Positions 8,301 to 14,732 of a stretch of DNA of 32,993 bases are shown one piece after another (position 1 is the stretch's first letter; every line of letters starts with the position of its first letter). Source of the stretch: Oxalobacteraceae bacterium (GTDB lineage Bacteria > Pseudomonadota > Gammaproteobacteria > Burkholderiales > Burkholderiaceae_D); NCBI GenBank assembly GCA_947466695.1, contig CANIFC010000012.1, positions 1-32,993 of the forward strand. Direction: 5' to 3'. The notes beneath the pieces were generated by a model that did no database searches, was not told the origin of the DNA, and saw nothing but the letters and a program-made list of their open reading frames with translations. A program made the position numbers and the translations under genes.

Positions 8301-8659
8301 GTGGTACGAACTTGTACTTTCTGCTGAACCCATTGCGCGCACTCTTTCGCGATTCTTGCCTGCTTCAATTCGTTGCGAAGACGAATTTCAAATTTATCAC
8401 CAGAAAGTGAACTGCGAGACTGATTCTCGCCTGGTGCCGCCAACTGATGCAATTGAGTGACAATGAGTCTGGCATTTTGAATTTTATTGAGATGCTGACT
8501 AATTGCATCAAAACCAAAGATAGAGAACGCACCTGTAACGGCAGAAAGCTTGGTATCAGGCATCAAACTACCCAAAAGCGCATCGCCAACTTTTCCGTTT
8601 GTCTTGTTATCAATAATCAAGATTGCGCCCCCTCCATGAATAGTTCTACATTCTGACAT
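5378..8659 (-). CDS. SNF2-like helicase with degenerate PLD-like N-terminal domain
   Basis: 1,093 aa. Residues ~15-200 look like a phospholipase D-type fold (GSSQFTSSGFG at ~145-155). The HxK/D residues are not intact (HVN at 132-134), so this domain is probably not catalytic. Helicase motifs follow: Walker A region DSVGLGKTFEA (~276-286), Walker B DESH (365-368), SAT (403-405), motif V ATDCISEGQN (~790-799) and motif VI QRFGRIDRLG (~820-829), the RapA/SNF2 pattern. A long helical insertion lies at ~530-690. The protein probably translocates on duplex DNA using ATP. It is the first gene of the operon and overlaps the zeta-like gene by 4 bp. The ATG at 8657-8659 has a poor ribosome site. A TTG at 8618-8620 sits 10 nt after GGAGG and would give LIIDNKTNGK, closer to the usual start of relatives, so the true start may be there. 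Confidence 0.93.
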   Translation of the reverse strand: MSECRTIHGGGAILIIDNKTNGKVGDALLGSLMPDTKLSAVTGAFSIFGFDAISQHLNKIQNARLIVTQLHQLAAPGENQSRSSLSGDKFEIRLRNELKQARIAKECAQWVQQKVQVRTTKQNGSVNQTLFHVNNGTVASLAIQGSSQFTSSGFGYSESASFDINMGFSDDANVSALGNWFEAIWNNTSIVEDAKQVLLSQLELLYKDQSPQFIYFLTLFNLFRDYLEDLNEEKIIRSKTGFKHTLVWNKLYKFQKDGVLGAIDKLERYGGCIIADSVGLGKTFEALAVIKYYELRNDRVLVLCPKKLRDNWTLYAVNDKRNILAADRFNYDVLNHTDLTRDEGQSGEINLASINWGNYDLIVIDESHNFRNNNPRTDGKTRYTRLMQEVIQSGVKTKVLMLSATPVNNRMNDLKNQVAFITEGIDNALADHGINSIEQTLKQAQARFNQWVNHSPEDRTVASLMDSMNFDYFKLLDLLTIARSRKHIEKYYGTADIGEFPIRLKPKNIKADIDSQGQFPTLHDINRTIRRLHLSAYAPLKYVRMDKREEYNRKYDKKLKGGQGVFKQADREQSLIHLMRVNLLKRMESSINSFAMTVNKLLGQVNQLLARIETHEVDDIEEQSIEDIDFESTEFEALAVGNKIKVLIQDMDLLLWKQDLQEDRFQLQYLLEEAKKVDAGRDAKLSELKALILAKVQNPINSNDGGSNKKVIVFTAFADTAIYLYQQLAPWAEKSLGIYAALVTGSGTNKTTLKGVGSDLGNLLTHFSPISKEREKIDANATDQIDLLIATDCISEGQNLQDCDYLVNYDIHWNPVRIIQRFGRIDRLGSKNTSIQLVNFWPNMELDEYINLEARVSGRMVLLDISATGEENVIEQDENHQMNDLEYRRKQLEQLQEAVVDLEDLAGGVSITDMTLNDFRMDLSAYMQAYMAELEQAPTGLYAVTPLAPSLIADGFEPGVIFCLRNQPGDPANKVHVDGNYALAPHFLVYVTEAGKVKAAFTRSKQILDVLKKQASGLAQPNLEAVAEFSRKTKLGADMQAIQKLLAIAIDSIVGKSQEKGVLSLFSRGGTVLEPQGSQSMDDFEVVSYLVLQ

Positions 8660-9348
8660 GAAATGTTTTCTTAATCGACAATAACATGTCTAAAATACAC
8701 TTTTTTTTAAAAAGTAGAGAATAACGTTCGTAAAAACGTAATCAATCGGATATAAAGTACTGGCTGGCAATCAAAAGAGCGAGCGTCCAGCCACCCTTTT
8801 GAGTACACTGCAGAAAATTTCAACGCCTAAATAGGCACTATTACTGAATTTTTTATGTAAGTTTCTCGAGTAAGCCAAGGTCTACCAAAAAATAGTTGTT
8901 ACAGAACGCCAACCTTCACGGGTTGGCGTTTTTTGTGGGATTCGCAAGCTTACGTCCGATCCATTTCTGGTAACGGAGCCACTATTTTTACGAATGCTAA
9001 AGTTAGAATATCGGTTTTTACTGGGCGCTCTGACTAATACGCGGCTCTACTCATGCCTACTCAAAACATTTGACATTTCCAGCGTACCCACGCCCTTCAG
9101 ATGTATAAGGCCATCGCTTGCTGTGCTCTCAACATCCGATCCAGCTATTAACCAGGTGCACACCAGCCTGACGACAGAACCATGCCCAGTCGCACTTCCC
9201 TCAATTTTCAGCGGGCTTATCAGGCAGTTTTTAGACCTGGCACAGACTATATGGCGATAAGCCCGGCCGCCTGCGCAATTTTTGCATTACCATGTGCATA
9301 AAATGGCGTAGTGCATTGTCTATCACGACAGACCGCCTGAGGAAAATC
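8660..9348. other. Island edge: intergenic region with orphan terminator
   Basis: Nearly 700 bp without a convincing gene. It must hold the promoter of the leftward helicase operon and that of the rightward creatininase-like gene, but I see no clean -35/-10 pair. Short inverted repeats occur at 8699-8715 (ACTTTTT/AAAAAGT) and 8761-8793 (TGGCTGG/CCAGCCA). A plus-strand terminator at 8905-8934 has no gene in front of it. Base composition shifts from AT-rich on the left to GC-rich on the right. An open frame at 8994-9260 shows no ribosome site or recognisable protein. Confidence 0.6.
8905..8934 (+). terminator. Rho-independent terminator without an upstream gene
   Basis: A perfect 10-bp stem AACGCCAACC/GGTTGGCGTT (8905-8914 and 8921-8930) with loop TTCACG is followed by a T-run. 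This is a textbook plus-strand intrinsic terminator. The nearest upstream gene is the leftward helicase, so the RNA or gene it once served is not recognisable; it may be a remnant of the locus into which the island inserted. Confidence 0.85.
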
Positions 9349-10314
9349 ATGATTCGTAGTCCCCAACCGGCCGTCTGGCCCGCTGTCAGTGCTGTAGCTG
9401 CATTAAGAATGTCCGCATGCCGTCAATCTGCGCACCCTGTCTACATTACACCCCTTGCACGCCTTGCTGCCCTGCGCAAACCGGTACACCCATCGTTATC
9501 AGCCATCATGACAACAATAGCGACGATGGCGATTGGCGGTCTGATGCTGCTGAGTGCGCCGGCGTGGTCTGCGCCCGATAGCGTGTTTATTGAAGAACTT
9601 ACCTGGAGCGAAGTGCATGATGCCGTTGCTGCGGGCAAATCGACCATCATCATTCCGGTCGGTGGAACCGAGCAAAGCGGTCCGCACATGGCACTGGGCA
9701 AGCATAATGTCCGCGTCAGGGTACTCGCTGGCAAGATCGCGACAACACTGGGGAATGCCTTGGTGGCACCAGTGCTGGCGTATGTACCGGAAGGCGCTAT
9801 TACGCCGCCAACAGGTCACATGCGTTTTGCCGGAACCATCTCGATTCCGGATGAGGCGTTCAAAGGTCTGCTCGACGGCACGGCACGCAGCTTCAAACAG
9901 CACGGCTTTGTCAATATCGTCCTTATTGGCGACCATGGCGGCTACCAGTCCCAGTTAAAAACCGTGGCAGCGCGCCTGAACCGCGACTGGGCGGCAACGC
10001 CGGCGCGTGCCCACTTTATCGCCGACTATTATCGTGCGGCAGATACCGATTACGTCAAGGCCTTGCACGCGAAGGGCTTGAGTGAGGCGCAGATCGGTAC
10101 CCATGCCGGCACGGCAGACACGTCCCTGATGCTCGCTATTGATGCATCACTGGTCAGAACTGAGCTGATGCGGCGTGACCCGAAGGAAGAGCGCGCCAGC
10201 GGCGTCAGCGGTGACCCGCGGCCATCAAGCGCCGCGCTGGGTCAGACTGGCGTCGAGCTGATTGTCGCCAGGACAGTGGCGGCAATCCGTACCGCACAGG
10301 GTGTGGCGCGGTAA
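9349..10314 (+). CDS. Exported creatininase-family protein
   Basis: 321 aa from the ATG preceded by GAGG at good spacing (TGAGGAAAATC). A hydrophobic segment IATMAIGGLMLLSAPAWSA at about 56-74 followed by APD looks like a signal peptide, so either the N-terminus is unusually long or the real start is the ATG at 9508. The body matches the creatininase/amidohydrolase fold: IIIPVGGTEQSGPH, PPTGHMRFAGTISIP, VLIGDHGGYQ, THAGTADTS. Compared with the canonical motif (TEQHGPHLPLxTD, GHxxN, HAGExETS) several metal-ligand positions differ, as in an exported subfamily I recall. Classical members hydrolyse cyclic amides with two metal ions; the activity here is uncertain. It is followed by a beta-propeller gene on the same strand. 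An upstream ATG at 9292 lacks a ribosome site. Confidence 0.85.
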   Translation: MIRSPQPAVWPAVSAVAALRMSACRQSAHPVYITPLARLAALRKPVHPSLSAIMTTIATMAIGGLMLLSAPAWSAPDSVFIEELTWSEVHDAVAAGKSTIIIPVGGTEQSGPHMALGKHNVRVRVLAGKIATTLGNALVAPVLAYVPEGAITPPTGHMRFAGTISIPDEAFKGLLDGTARSFKQHGFVNIVLIGDHGGYQSQLKTVAARLNRDWAATPARAHFIADYYRAADTDYVKALHAKGLSEAQIGTHAGTADTSLMLAIDASLVRTELMRRDPKEERASGVSGDPRPSSAALGQTGVELIVARTVAAIRTAQGVAR

Positions 10315-10414
10315 CTACAGTTACCGCAGTTGAGTTAAGCAATCGCTTTTTTTACCTCAGGCAGCGCATAGTGAATGCACCGTAGATCCTGAGAAAACCG
10401 AATAATTTTGTTAA

Positions 10415-10467
10415 CTTATTTGTTACCTTATTTATTACCTTATTTATTACCTTATTTATTACCTTAT
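10415..10467. repeat. 12-bp tandem repeat, four and a half copies
   Basis: CTTATTTGTTAC (10415-10426) is followed by three exact copies of CTTATTTATTAC (10427-10462) and a partial CTTAT. The array ends about 24 bp before the start of the beta-propeller gene, so copy number could alter promoter spacing or the 5' leader. Confidence 0.9.
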
Positions 10468-10490
10468 GTAGTGACCGAGAAATTGAGAGA

Positions 10491-11795
10491 ATGATCATGC
10501 GCAAGAAATTAGTGGCACCCATCGTTATTGTATGCACCTTGTCGGGGACCGCGGCCTGGTGGCTGGCATCCCAGGCATTGGCCAAACCTGTCACCCCCAC
10601 CGCGCCGGCCAGCGCGGCCATCGCCACCGTACCCGGCATGCCAGTGGTAGTCGATCCCAACAATCTCTACAGCGAAACAATACCGGAACGCATGAGTGCG
10701 GCCGTTGCTGGCGCGCTCGAACGTGTCTACGTACCCAATCACACGGCCAATACGGTCTCCGTCATTGATCCGGTGACGCTCAAGCTGGTCGACACCTTTA
10801 AAGTTGGCGTCAATCCGCAGCATATTGTGCCTTCATGGGATTTAAAGACGCTCTGGGTCGCCAACAACGCCGAAGGCCGTAAAGATGGCAGCCTGACGCC
10901 GATCGACCCGAAAACGGGTAAGCCAGGTAAAGCCATTCCGGTGGAAGATCCGTACAACCTGTATTGGTCGCCGGATGGCAAGTCAGCGATTGTGGTGGCA
11001 GAAGAATTCAAGCGTCTTGACTTTCGCGATCCACAAACCATGGCACTGCAATATTCCATCAGTGCACCGCAATGCGGTGGCATCAACCATGCCGATTTCT
11101 CGATCGACGGCAAGTTTGCGCTCTTCACCTGCGAGTTCAACGGCTCGGTTACCAAGATTGACCTGGTACAGCGCAAGGTCGAGGGTACGATCAAGCTCAG
11201 CAGATACTTCACCCGTCCAGAAGTACTGGCGATGCTTGAAACTCCAGGTAAAAAGCCGAAATACGTGCCTGACCCGAGCACGCTTGGGGGAGAAATCTGT
11301 ACCACTCCCGGTATGCCGCAGGACGTCCGTTCCTCACCCGATGGCAAGACTTTTTTTATTGCCGACATGATGGCCGATGGCGTACATGTGGTGGATGGCG
11401 CCTCATTCAAGCAAATCGGTTTTATTGCGACCGGTGTCGGCGCGCATGGCCTGTATCCGAGCCGCGATGGCAAAAGTCTGTACGTCGCCAACCGCGGCTC
11501 AAATAAGATTCGCGGTACACGGGGCGGAAAAGGCAGCGTCTCCGTCATTGATTTTGCAACCCGTAGCGTCACCAAAACCTGGCCGATTCCGGGTGGCGGC
11601 AGCCCTGACATGGGCAATGTCAGCGCTGACGGTAAATATCTGTGGCTGGCAGGACGCTATGATGATGTGGTTTATCGCATCGATACGAGCGGCGGCTTGG
11701 TGGATAAAGTCAAGGTCGGCCGCGAACCACATGGCCTGACCGTATGGCCACAACCAGGCCGCTATTCACTCGGACATACCGGCAACTTGCGCTGA
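10491..11795 (+). CDS. YncE-like YVTN-family beta-propeller protein, exported
   Basis: 434 aa (432 if started at the second Met, 10497; GAGAG lies just upstream). An N-terminal basic and hydrophobic stretch (KKLVAPIVIVCTLSGTAAWWLASQALA) is a signal peptide or anchor, so the protein is periplasmic. The rest consists of repeated blades with the YVTN-like pattern: RVYVPNHTANTVSVIDPVT, TLWVANNAE, SLYVANRGSNK, SVSVIDFATRSV, YLWLAGRYDD, probably seven in total. Such propellers often bind partners or small ligands, or serve next to periplasmic oxidoreductases. No catalytic residues can be assigned. It follows the exported creatininase-like gene after ~180 bp that include a tandem repeat, so the two may be functionally linked. 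Family confident, function unknown. Confidence 0.88.
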   Translation: MIMRKKLVAPIVIVCTLSGTAAWWLASQALAKPVTPTAPASAAIATVPGMPVVVDPNNLYSETIPERMSAAVAGALERVYVPNHTANTVSVIDPVTLKLVDTFKVGVNPQHIVPSWDLKTLWVANNAEGRKDGSLTPIDPKTGKPGKAIPVEDPYNLYWSPDGKSAIVVAEEFKRLDFRDPQTMALQYSISAPQCGGINHADFSIDGKFALFTCEFNGSVTKIDLVQRKVEGTIKLSRYFTRPEVLAMLETPGKKPKYVPDPSTLGGEICTTPGMPQDVRSSPDGKTFFIADMMADGVHVVDGASFKQIGFIATGVGAHGLYPSRDGKSLYVANRGSNKIRGTRGGKGSVSVIDFATRSVTKTWPIPGGGSPDMGNVSADGKYLWLAGRYDDVVYRIDTSGGLVDKVKVGREPHGLTVWPQPGRYSLGHTGNLR

Positions 11796-11860
11796 CCGCG
11801 CCCATTGTCCGTTTATTTACAACACCTCAGGGACAACTTGAGGTTTGTGAATGATGGCTC

Positions 11861-11888
11861 GTGAATTGTGAATTGTGAATTGTGAATT
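11861..11888. repeat. Four tandem copies of GTGAATT
   Basis: Exact heptamer repeats at 11861, 11868, 11875 and 11882, about 65 bp downstream of the beta-propeller stop. No coding frame is involved. Confidence 0.9.
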
Positions 11889-11906
11889 GAGATTTGGACA
11901 TTGCAA

Positions 11907-11944
11907 GCGCGCCGGTATTGAGCCACCATTCAATGCCGGCGCGT
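11907..11944. terminator. Terminator-like hairpin after the beta-propeller gene
   Basis: CGCGCCGGTATTGA (11908-11921) pairs with TCAATGCCGGCGCG (11930-11943), a 14-bp stem with one G-T wobble, followed by TTTACTTT. It is about 110 bp beyond the stop codon. The T-tract is weak. Confidence 0.55.
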
Positions 11945-12176
11945 TTACTTTCCGCCTCCGAAAACTGATCATCCCGTCTATTGCATCAAGTCCGATTCTG
12001 GCGTCCCGGACGAACTCTCGCCAGCCTCTCCGCGCTCTTTAGCCAGCCAGCTATCTGCGACCTATCCTCCATTACCCCGCCCTTTGCACCTCTGTGCTCT
12101 AAACCTTGCATCAGCCGCCTATTTTATTGCCGCAATCGAGCGCTCTGTGTGCTAGCGAACTGACCAGTGACTAAGA

Positions 12177-12225
12177 AGTGAGGATACTGAAGGCTATTCC
12201 TGTTTGTTTAGCCGTACGCCTCACT
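12177..12225 (+). promoter_or_regulatory. Nested stem in the alternative oxidase leader
   Basis: The outer arms AGTGAGG (12177-12183) and CCTCACT (12219-12225) enclose a second stem GGCTA (12192-12196) / TAGCC (12209-12213). The structure ends 11 nt before the ATG and would overlap the ribosome-binding region, so it could affect translation or be a protein operator. Confidence 0.35.
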
Positions 12226-12236
12226 GAAAGTATCAC

Positions 12237-12863
12237 ATGTCCACCATCCATATTTCAGACGATTACCCCGTCCATCACGAGCCCGAAAATTTCTCTGACC
12301 GTGTCGCCTTGGGGATCACCAAATTCTTGCGATTCATCGCTGACCGCTTTTTTGCCAAGCGTTATGGCCATCGTGCCGTAGTGCTCGAAACCGTCGCAGC
12401 CGTACCCGGCATGGTCGGTGGCCTGCTGCAGCATCTCAAGGCCCTGCGCCTGATCAAGGATGATAATGGCTGGGTACACCAGTTACTCGAAGAAGCCGAA
12501 AACGAGCGCATGCACCTGATGACCTTTGTGCAGATTGCCCAGCCAACCACATTTGAACGCGTCGTGATTTTCATGACCCAGCTGATTTTTTATAACCTGT
12601 ACTTCTTCATTTATCTTTTCTCGTCAAAAACGGCTCACCGTATCGTTGGCTACTTTGAAGAGGAAGCCTATTTCAGCTATTCCGAATACCTCCATGGCAT
12701 CGACGATGGCACCTACGAGAACGTCGCCGCACCAGCAATTGCCATCAAATACTGGAAGCTGTCACCAGACGCCCGCTTGCGTGAAGTCGTGATCGCCGTC
12801 AGAGAGGACGAAGCAGGACACCGTGACGTCAATCATACCTTTGCAGATGAACTGACCGCCTGA
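12237..12863 (+). CDS. aox: Alternative oxidase (cyanide-insensitive ubiquinol oxidase)
   Basis: 208 aa, the usual length for bacterial AOX without the plant N-terminal extension. The four diiron motifs are all present: LETVAAVPGMVG (Glu51), ENERMHL (Glu90, His93), EEEAYFSY (Glu141-143) and REDEAGHRDVNH (Glu192, His195). Two hydrophobic stretches (about 50-66 and 109-127) fit the monotopic membrane association of AOX. The enzyme oxidises ubiquinol and reduces oxygen to water without pumping protons, bypassing complexes III and IV. In other bacteria it is induced by nitric oxide or respiratory inhibition; I see no clear NsrR or FNR site here. It is followed 230 bp later by an alcohol dehydrogenase on the same strand, which could feed NADH to the chain. 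Only GAAAG is visible as a weak ribosome site. Confidence 0.96.
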   Translation: MSTIHISDDYPVHHEPENFSDRVALGITKFLRFIADRFFAKRYGHRAVVLETVAAVPGMVGGLLQHLKALRLIKDDNGWVHQLLEEAENERMHLMTFVQIAQPTTFERVVIFMTQLIFYNLYFFIYLFSSKTAHRIVGYFEEEAYFSYSEYLHGIDDGTYENVAAPAIAIKYWKLSPDARLREVVIAVREDEAGHRDVNHTFADELTA

Positions 12864-13093
12864 TATTGCGCATCGCCAGCCGACAGGCGAAGCCCGGGAC
12901 GGTTCAAGAAGTGGCAAAAACGGGTACGATATTTCACCCGCTTCCCAGCCTGACACCAGGCCTGTAACAGAAAGAATTTAACACGCTCATCGCTTCCTGC
13001 AAACGCAGCACACAAGCTGTATTTCAGGAACGGGAGCAACCCTGTGGCAATCAACCCGTGATTTGCCACTTCACTCCGACACAAGGACACATC

Positions 13094-14140
13094 ATGACAG
13101 TTGCATTAGGATTTGCCGCAGCAGCGGCCAAAGCACCCTTAAAGCCATACACCTTCGAACGCCGGACCCCGGGTGAAGAAGACGTCTCGATCGACATTAA
13201 ATTTTGTGGCGTCTGCCACTCCGATATCCATCAGGCCCGCGACGAATGGGGTGGTGCCATCTTCCCGATGGTACCGGGTCACGAAGTGGCTGGCGTCGTC
13301 AGCGCCGTAGGTAGCAAGGTCAGTAAATTCAAGGTGGGCGACCATGTCGGCGTCGGCTGTTTCGTCGACTCCTGCACCACCTGCGCGACGCGTAATGTCG
13401 ACCAGGAGCAATACATGCCGGGTCTGGTACAAACCTACAATAGCGTTGAGGCCGATGGCGTTACACCTACCATGGGCGGCTACTCGAATCACATGGTCGT
13501 CAAGGAAGGCTATGTCCTGTCGATTCCGGACAATCTGCCGCTGGACGCCGCCGCGCCTCTGCTGTGCGCCGGTATCACGCTGTATTCCCCGCTGCACCAC
13601 TGGAAAGCCGGTCCGGGCAAGAAAGTGGCCATCATCGGTATGGGCGGACTGGGCCACATGGGTGTCAAGCTGGCATACGCCATGGGTGCCGATGTGACGG
13701 TACTGAGCCAAACCCTGTCGAAACAGGAGGACGGCCTGCGTTTTGGCGCAGCGCATTACTACGCCACCAATGATCCGGAAACATTTACCAGTTTGCAGGG
13801 AGAGTTCGATCTGATCATCAACACGGTTGGCGCCAGTATCGACTGGAATGCCTACCTGAACCTGCTCAAAGTCGATGGCACCATGACGCTGATCGGCGTT
13901 CCTGAAGCGCCAATCCCGGTCAGTGCATTTTCACTCATCGGTGGTCGCCGGACATTGGCAGGATCAATGATAGGCTCGATCAAGGAAACTCAGGAAATGC
14001 TCGATTTCTGCGGCAAGCACAATATCGTGGCCGACATTGAACTCATTCCCATCCAGTCCATCAATGAAGCCTTCGACCGCGTCGTGAAGAGTGACGTGCG
14101 CTATCGTTTTGTGATCGACATGGCATCGCTAAAAGCGTAA
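13094..14140 (+). CDS. NAD(P)-dependent alcohol dehydrogenase, YahK/CAD-like zinc MDR
   Basis: 348 aa from the ATG preceded by AAGGACACATC. Medium-chain dehydrogenase with catalytic zinc ligands Cys41 (GVCHSD), His63-Glu64 (PGHE) and Cys158 (LLCAGIT), and a Rossmann motif GMGGLGHMG at ~182-190. It resembles the YahK/cinnamyl alcohol dehydrogenase group that reduces aldehydes. The structural-zinc lobe is altered: Cys94 and Cys97 remain, but the third and fourth positions are Arg100 and Met108 ([16 protein letters not shown]), where relatives have C-x2-C-x2-C-x7-C. The lobe therefore probably binds no zinc. An upstream in-frame Met at 13058 lacks a ribosome site. The substrate is unknown. Confidence 0.94.
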   Translation: MTVALGFAAAAAKAPLKPYTFERRTPGEEDVSIDIKFCGVCHSDIHQARDEWGGAIFPMVPGHEVAGVVSAVGSKVSKFKVGDHVGVGCFVDSCTTCATRNVDQEQYMPGLVQTYNSVEADGVTPTMGGYSNHMVVKEGYVLSIPDNLPLDAAAPLLCAGITLYSPLHHWKAGPGKKVAIIGMGGLGHMGVKLAYAMGADVTVLSQTLSKQEDGLRFGAAHYYATNDPETFTSLQGEFDLIINTVGASIDWNAYLNLLKVDGTMTLIGVPEAPIPVSAFSLIGGRRTLAGSMIGSIKETQEMLDFCGKHNIVADIELIPIQSINEAFDRVVKSDVRYRFVIDMASLKA

Positions 14141-14677
14141 TGCCAACGGGCCTTGGCCCGGTAAATTTTTATCTGAACAGGCAAAGGAAGACAAAATCGT
14201 CTTTTGCCCGGGCGACGGGCCATTGACATCATTGGTCCGGCTGCCGGAAGGGAACTACCCCGTACGACGGTAACAGCGTCAACCCGGGCGTAGCTTCCGC
14301 GCAGGAGTACATTGCTTCACATCAAGGAATGTCTCCCTGCGCACTTCACCTCATTGAATGCCAGCTCACTGCACCTACTGATGAGCCAGGCACACCTGGG
14401 TCGTCCAACACGACCAATGTCAATATCTGCATCCAACCTTGTCCTTCTTCAAGCCACTAGCTACGGGAAAAGTAACGTAGTCAGAAAACATAATGAACTC
14501 CAACTATTTCGCAAATGAAATTATTATCTTTTTACGCCGCTCTTTCAACGTTAAAAATTGCTTAATTTCCTTCAATTAACATTTTGTGTCGAAAAATATT
14601 ACACCCGCCTGCTGTTCGATAAGTCTGCTTTTTCATAAGCCGCTGATTAAAAAGACAATTTTTTATTTTTACTTTTC
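14141..14677. other. Intergenic region, partly structured, no gene recognised
   Basis: About 540 bp between the dehydrogenase stop and the sigma-54 promoter. It starts with the GC-rich palindrome CGGGCC-TT-GGCCCG (14147-14160) and an A/T stretch that may act as a weak terminator. A stem at 14180-14208 follows (GGCAAA..AGAC/GTCTTTTGCC with a 3-nt bulge). The GC-rich part to ~14310 could fold further but matches no riboswitch I know. From ~14500 the sequence becomes AT-rich. The frame at 14312-14518 is not convincing as a gene. Confidence 0.5.
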
Positions 14678-14693
14678 TGGCCTGCATCTTGCT
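14678..14693 (+). promoter_or_regulatory. Sigma-54 (RpoN) -24/-12 promoter
   Basis: TGGCCTGCATCTTGCT fits TGGCACG-N4-TTGCW at all positions except two in the -24 block. The spacing of 12 nt between GG (14679) and GC (14691) is exact. Transcription would start near 14704, about 29 nt before the ATG of the PEP-CTERM gene. PEP-CTERM genes are known to be associated with RpoN and the PrsK/PrsR two-component pair, which supports the call. Confidence 0.75.
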
Positions 14694-14732
14694 AAATGTG
14701 AAGTCTTAACCAACACATCATGAAAGATAAAG

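Larger units (their letters stand above)
11796..12236. other. Intergenic region with heptamer repeat and hairpins
   Basis: No supportable gene. It contains four tandem copies of GTGAATT (11861-11888), a terminator-like hairpin (11907-11944), and a nested stem just before the alternative oxidase start (12177-12225). An open frame at 11981-12163 shows neither ribosome site nor recognisable domain. Confidence 0.6.

Noticed and set aside
5378-8659. Active phospholipase D nuclease domain in the helicase N-terminus
   Set aside because: The fold-like GSSQFTSSGFG is visible, but the HxK and following Asp of the HKD motif are not intact, so I do not claim nuclease activity.
8994-9260. 88-aa open frame in the island edge
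   Set aside because: No ribosome site, no recognisable domain, low-complexity composition and location between island and chromosome; likely chance.
10739-11617. 292-aa minus-strand open frame opposite the beta-propeller gene
   Set aside because: It is the antisense shadow of a clearly conserved protein in GC-rich DNA, with a Ser/Pro-rich composition typical of such shadows.
10415-11888. CRISPR array from short tandem repeats
   Set aside because: Units are 7 or 12 bp with no spacers; these are simple tandem repeats.
14180-14310. Possible cyclic-di-GMP (GEMM) or other riboswitch
   Set aside because: GGCAAA and GC-rich stems are suggestive, but the conserved GEMM core (CGCAAAGCC and the second-stem tetraloop receptor pattern) is not present.
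14312-14518. 68-aa frame upstream of the PEP-CTERM gene
   Set aside because: No ribosome site or protein-like features; sits just before the AT-rich promoter region.
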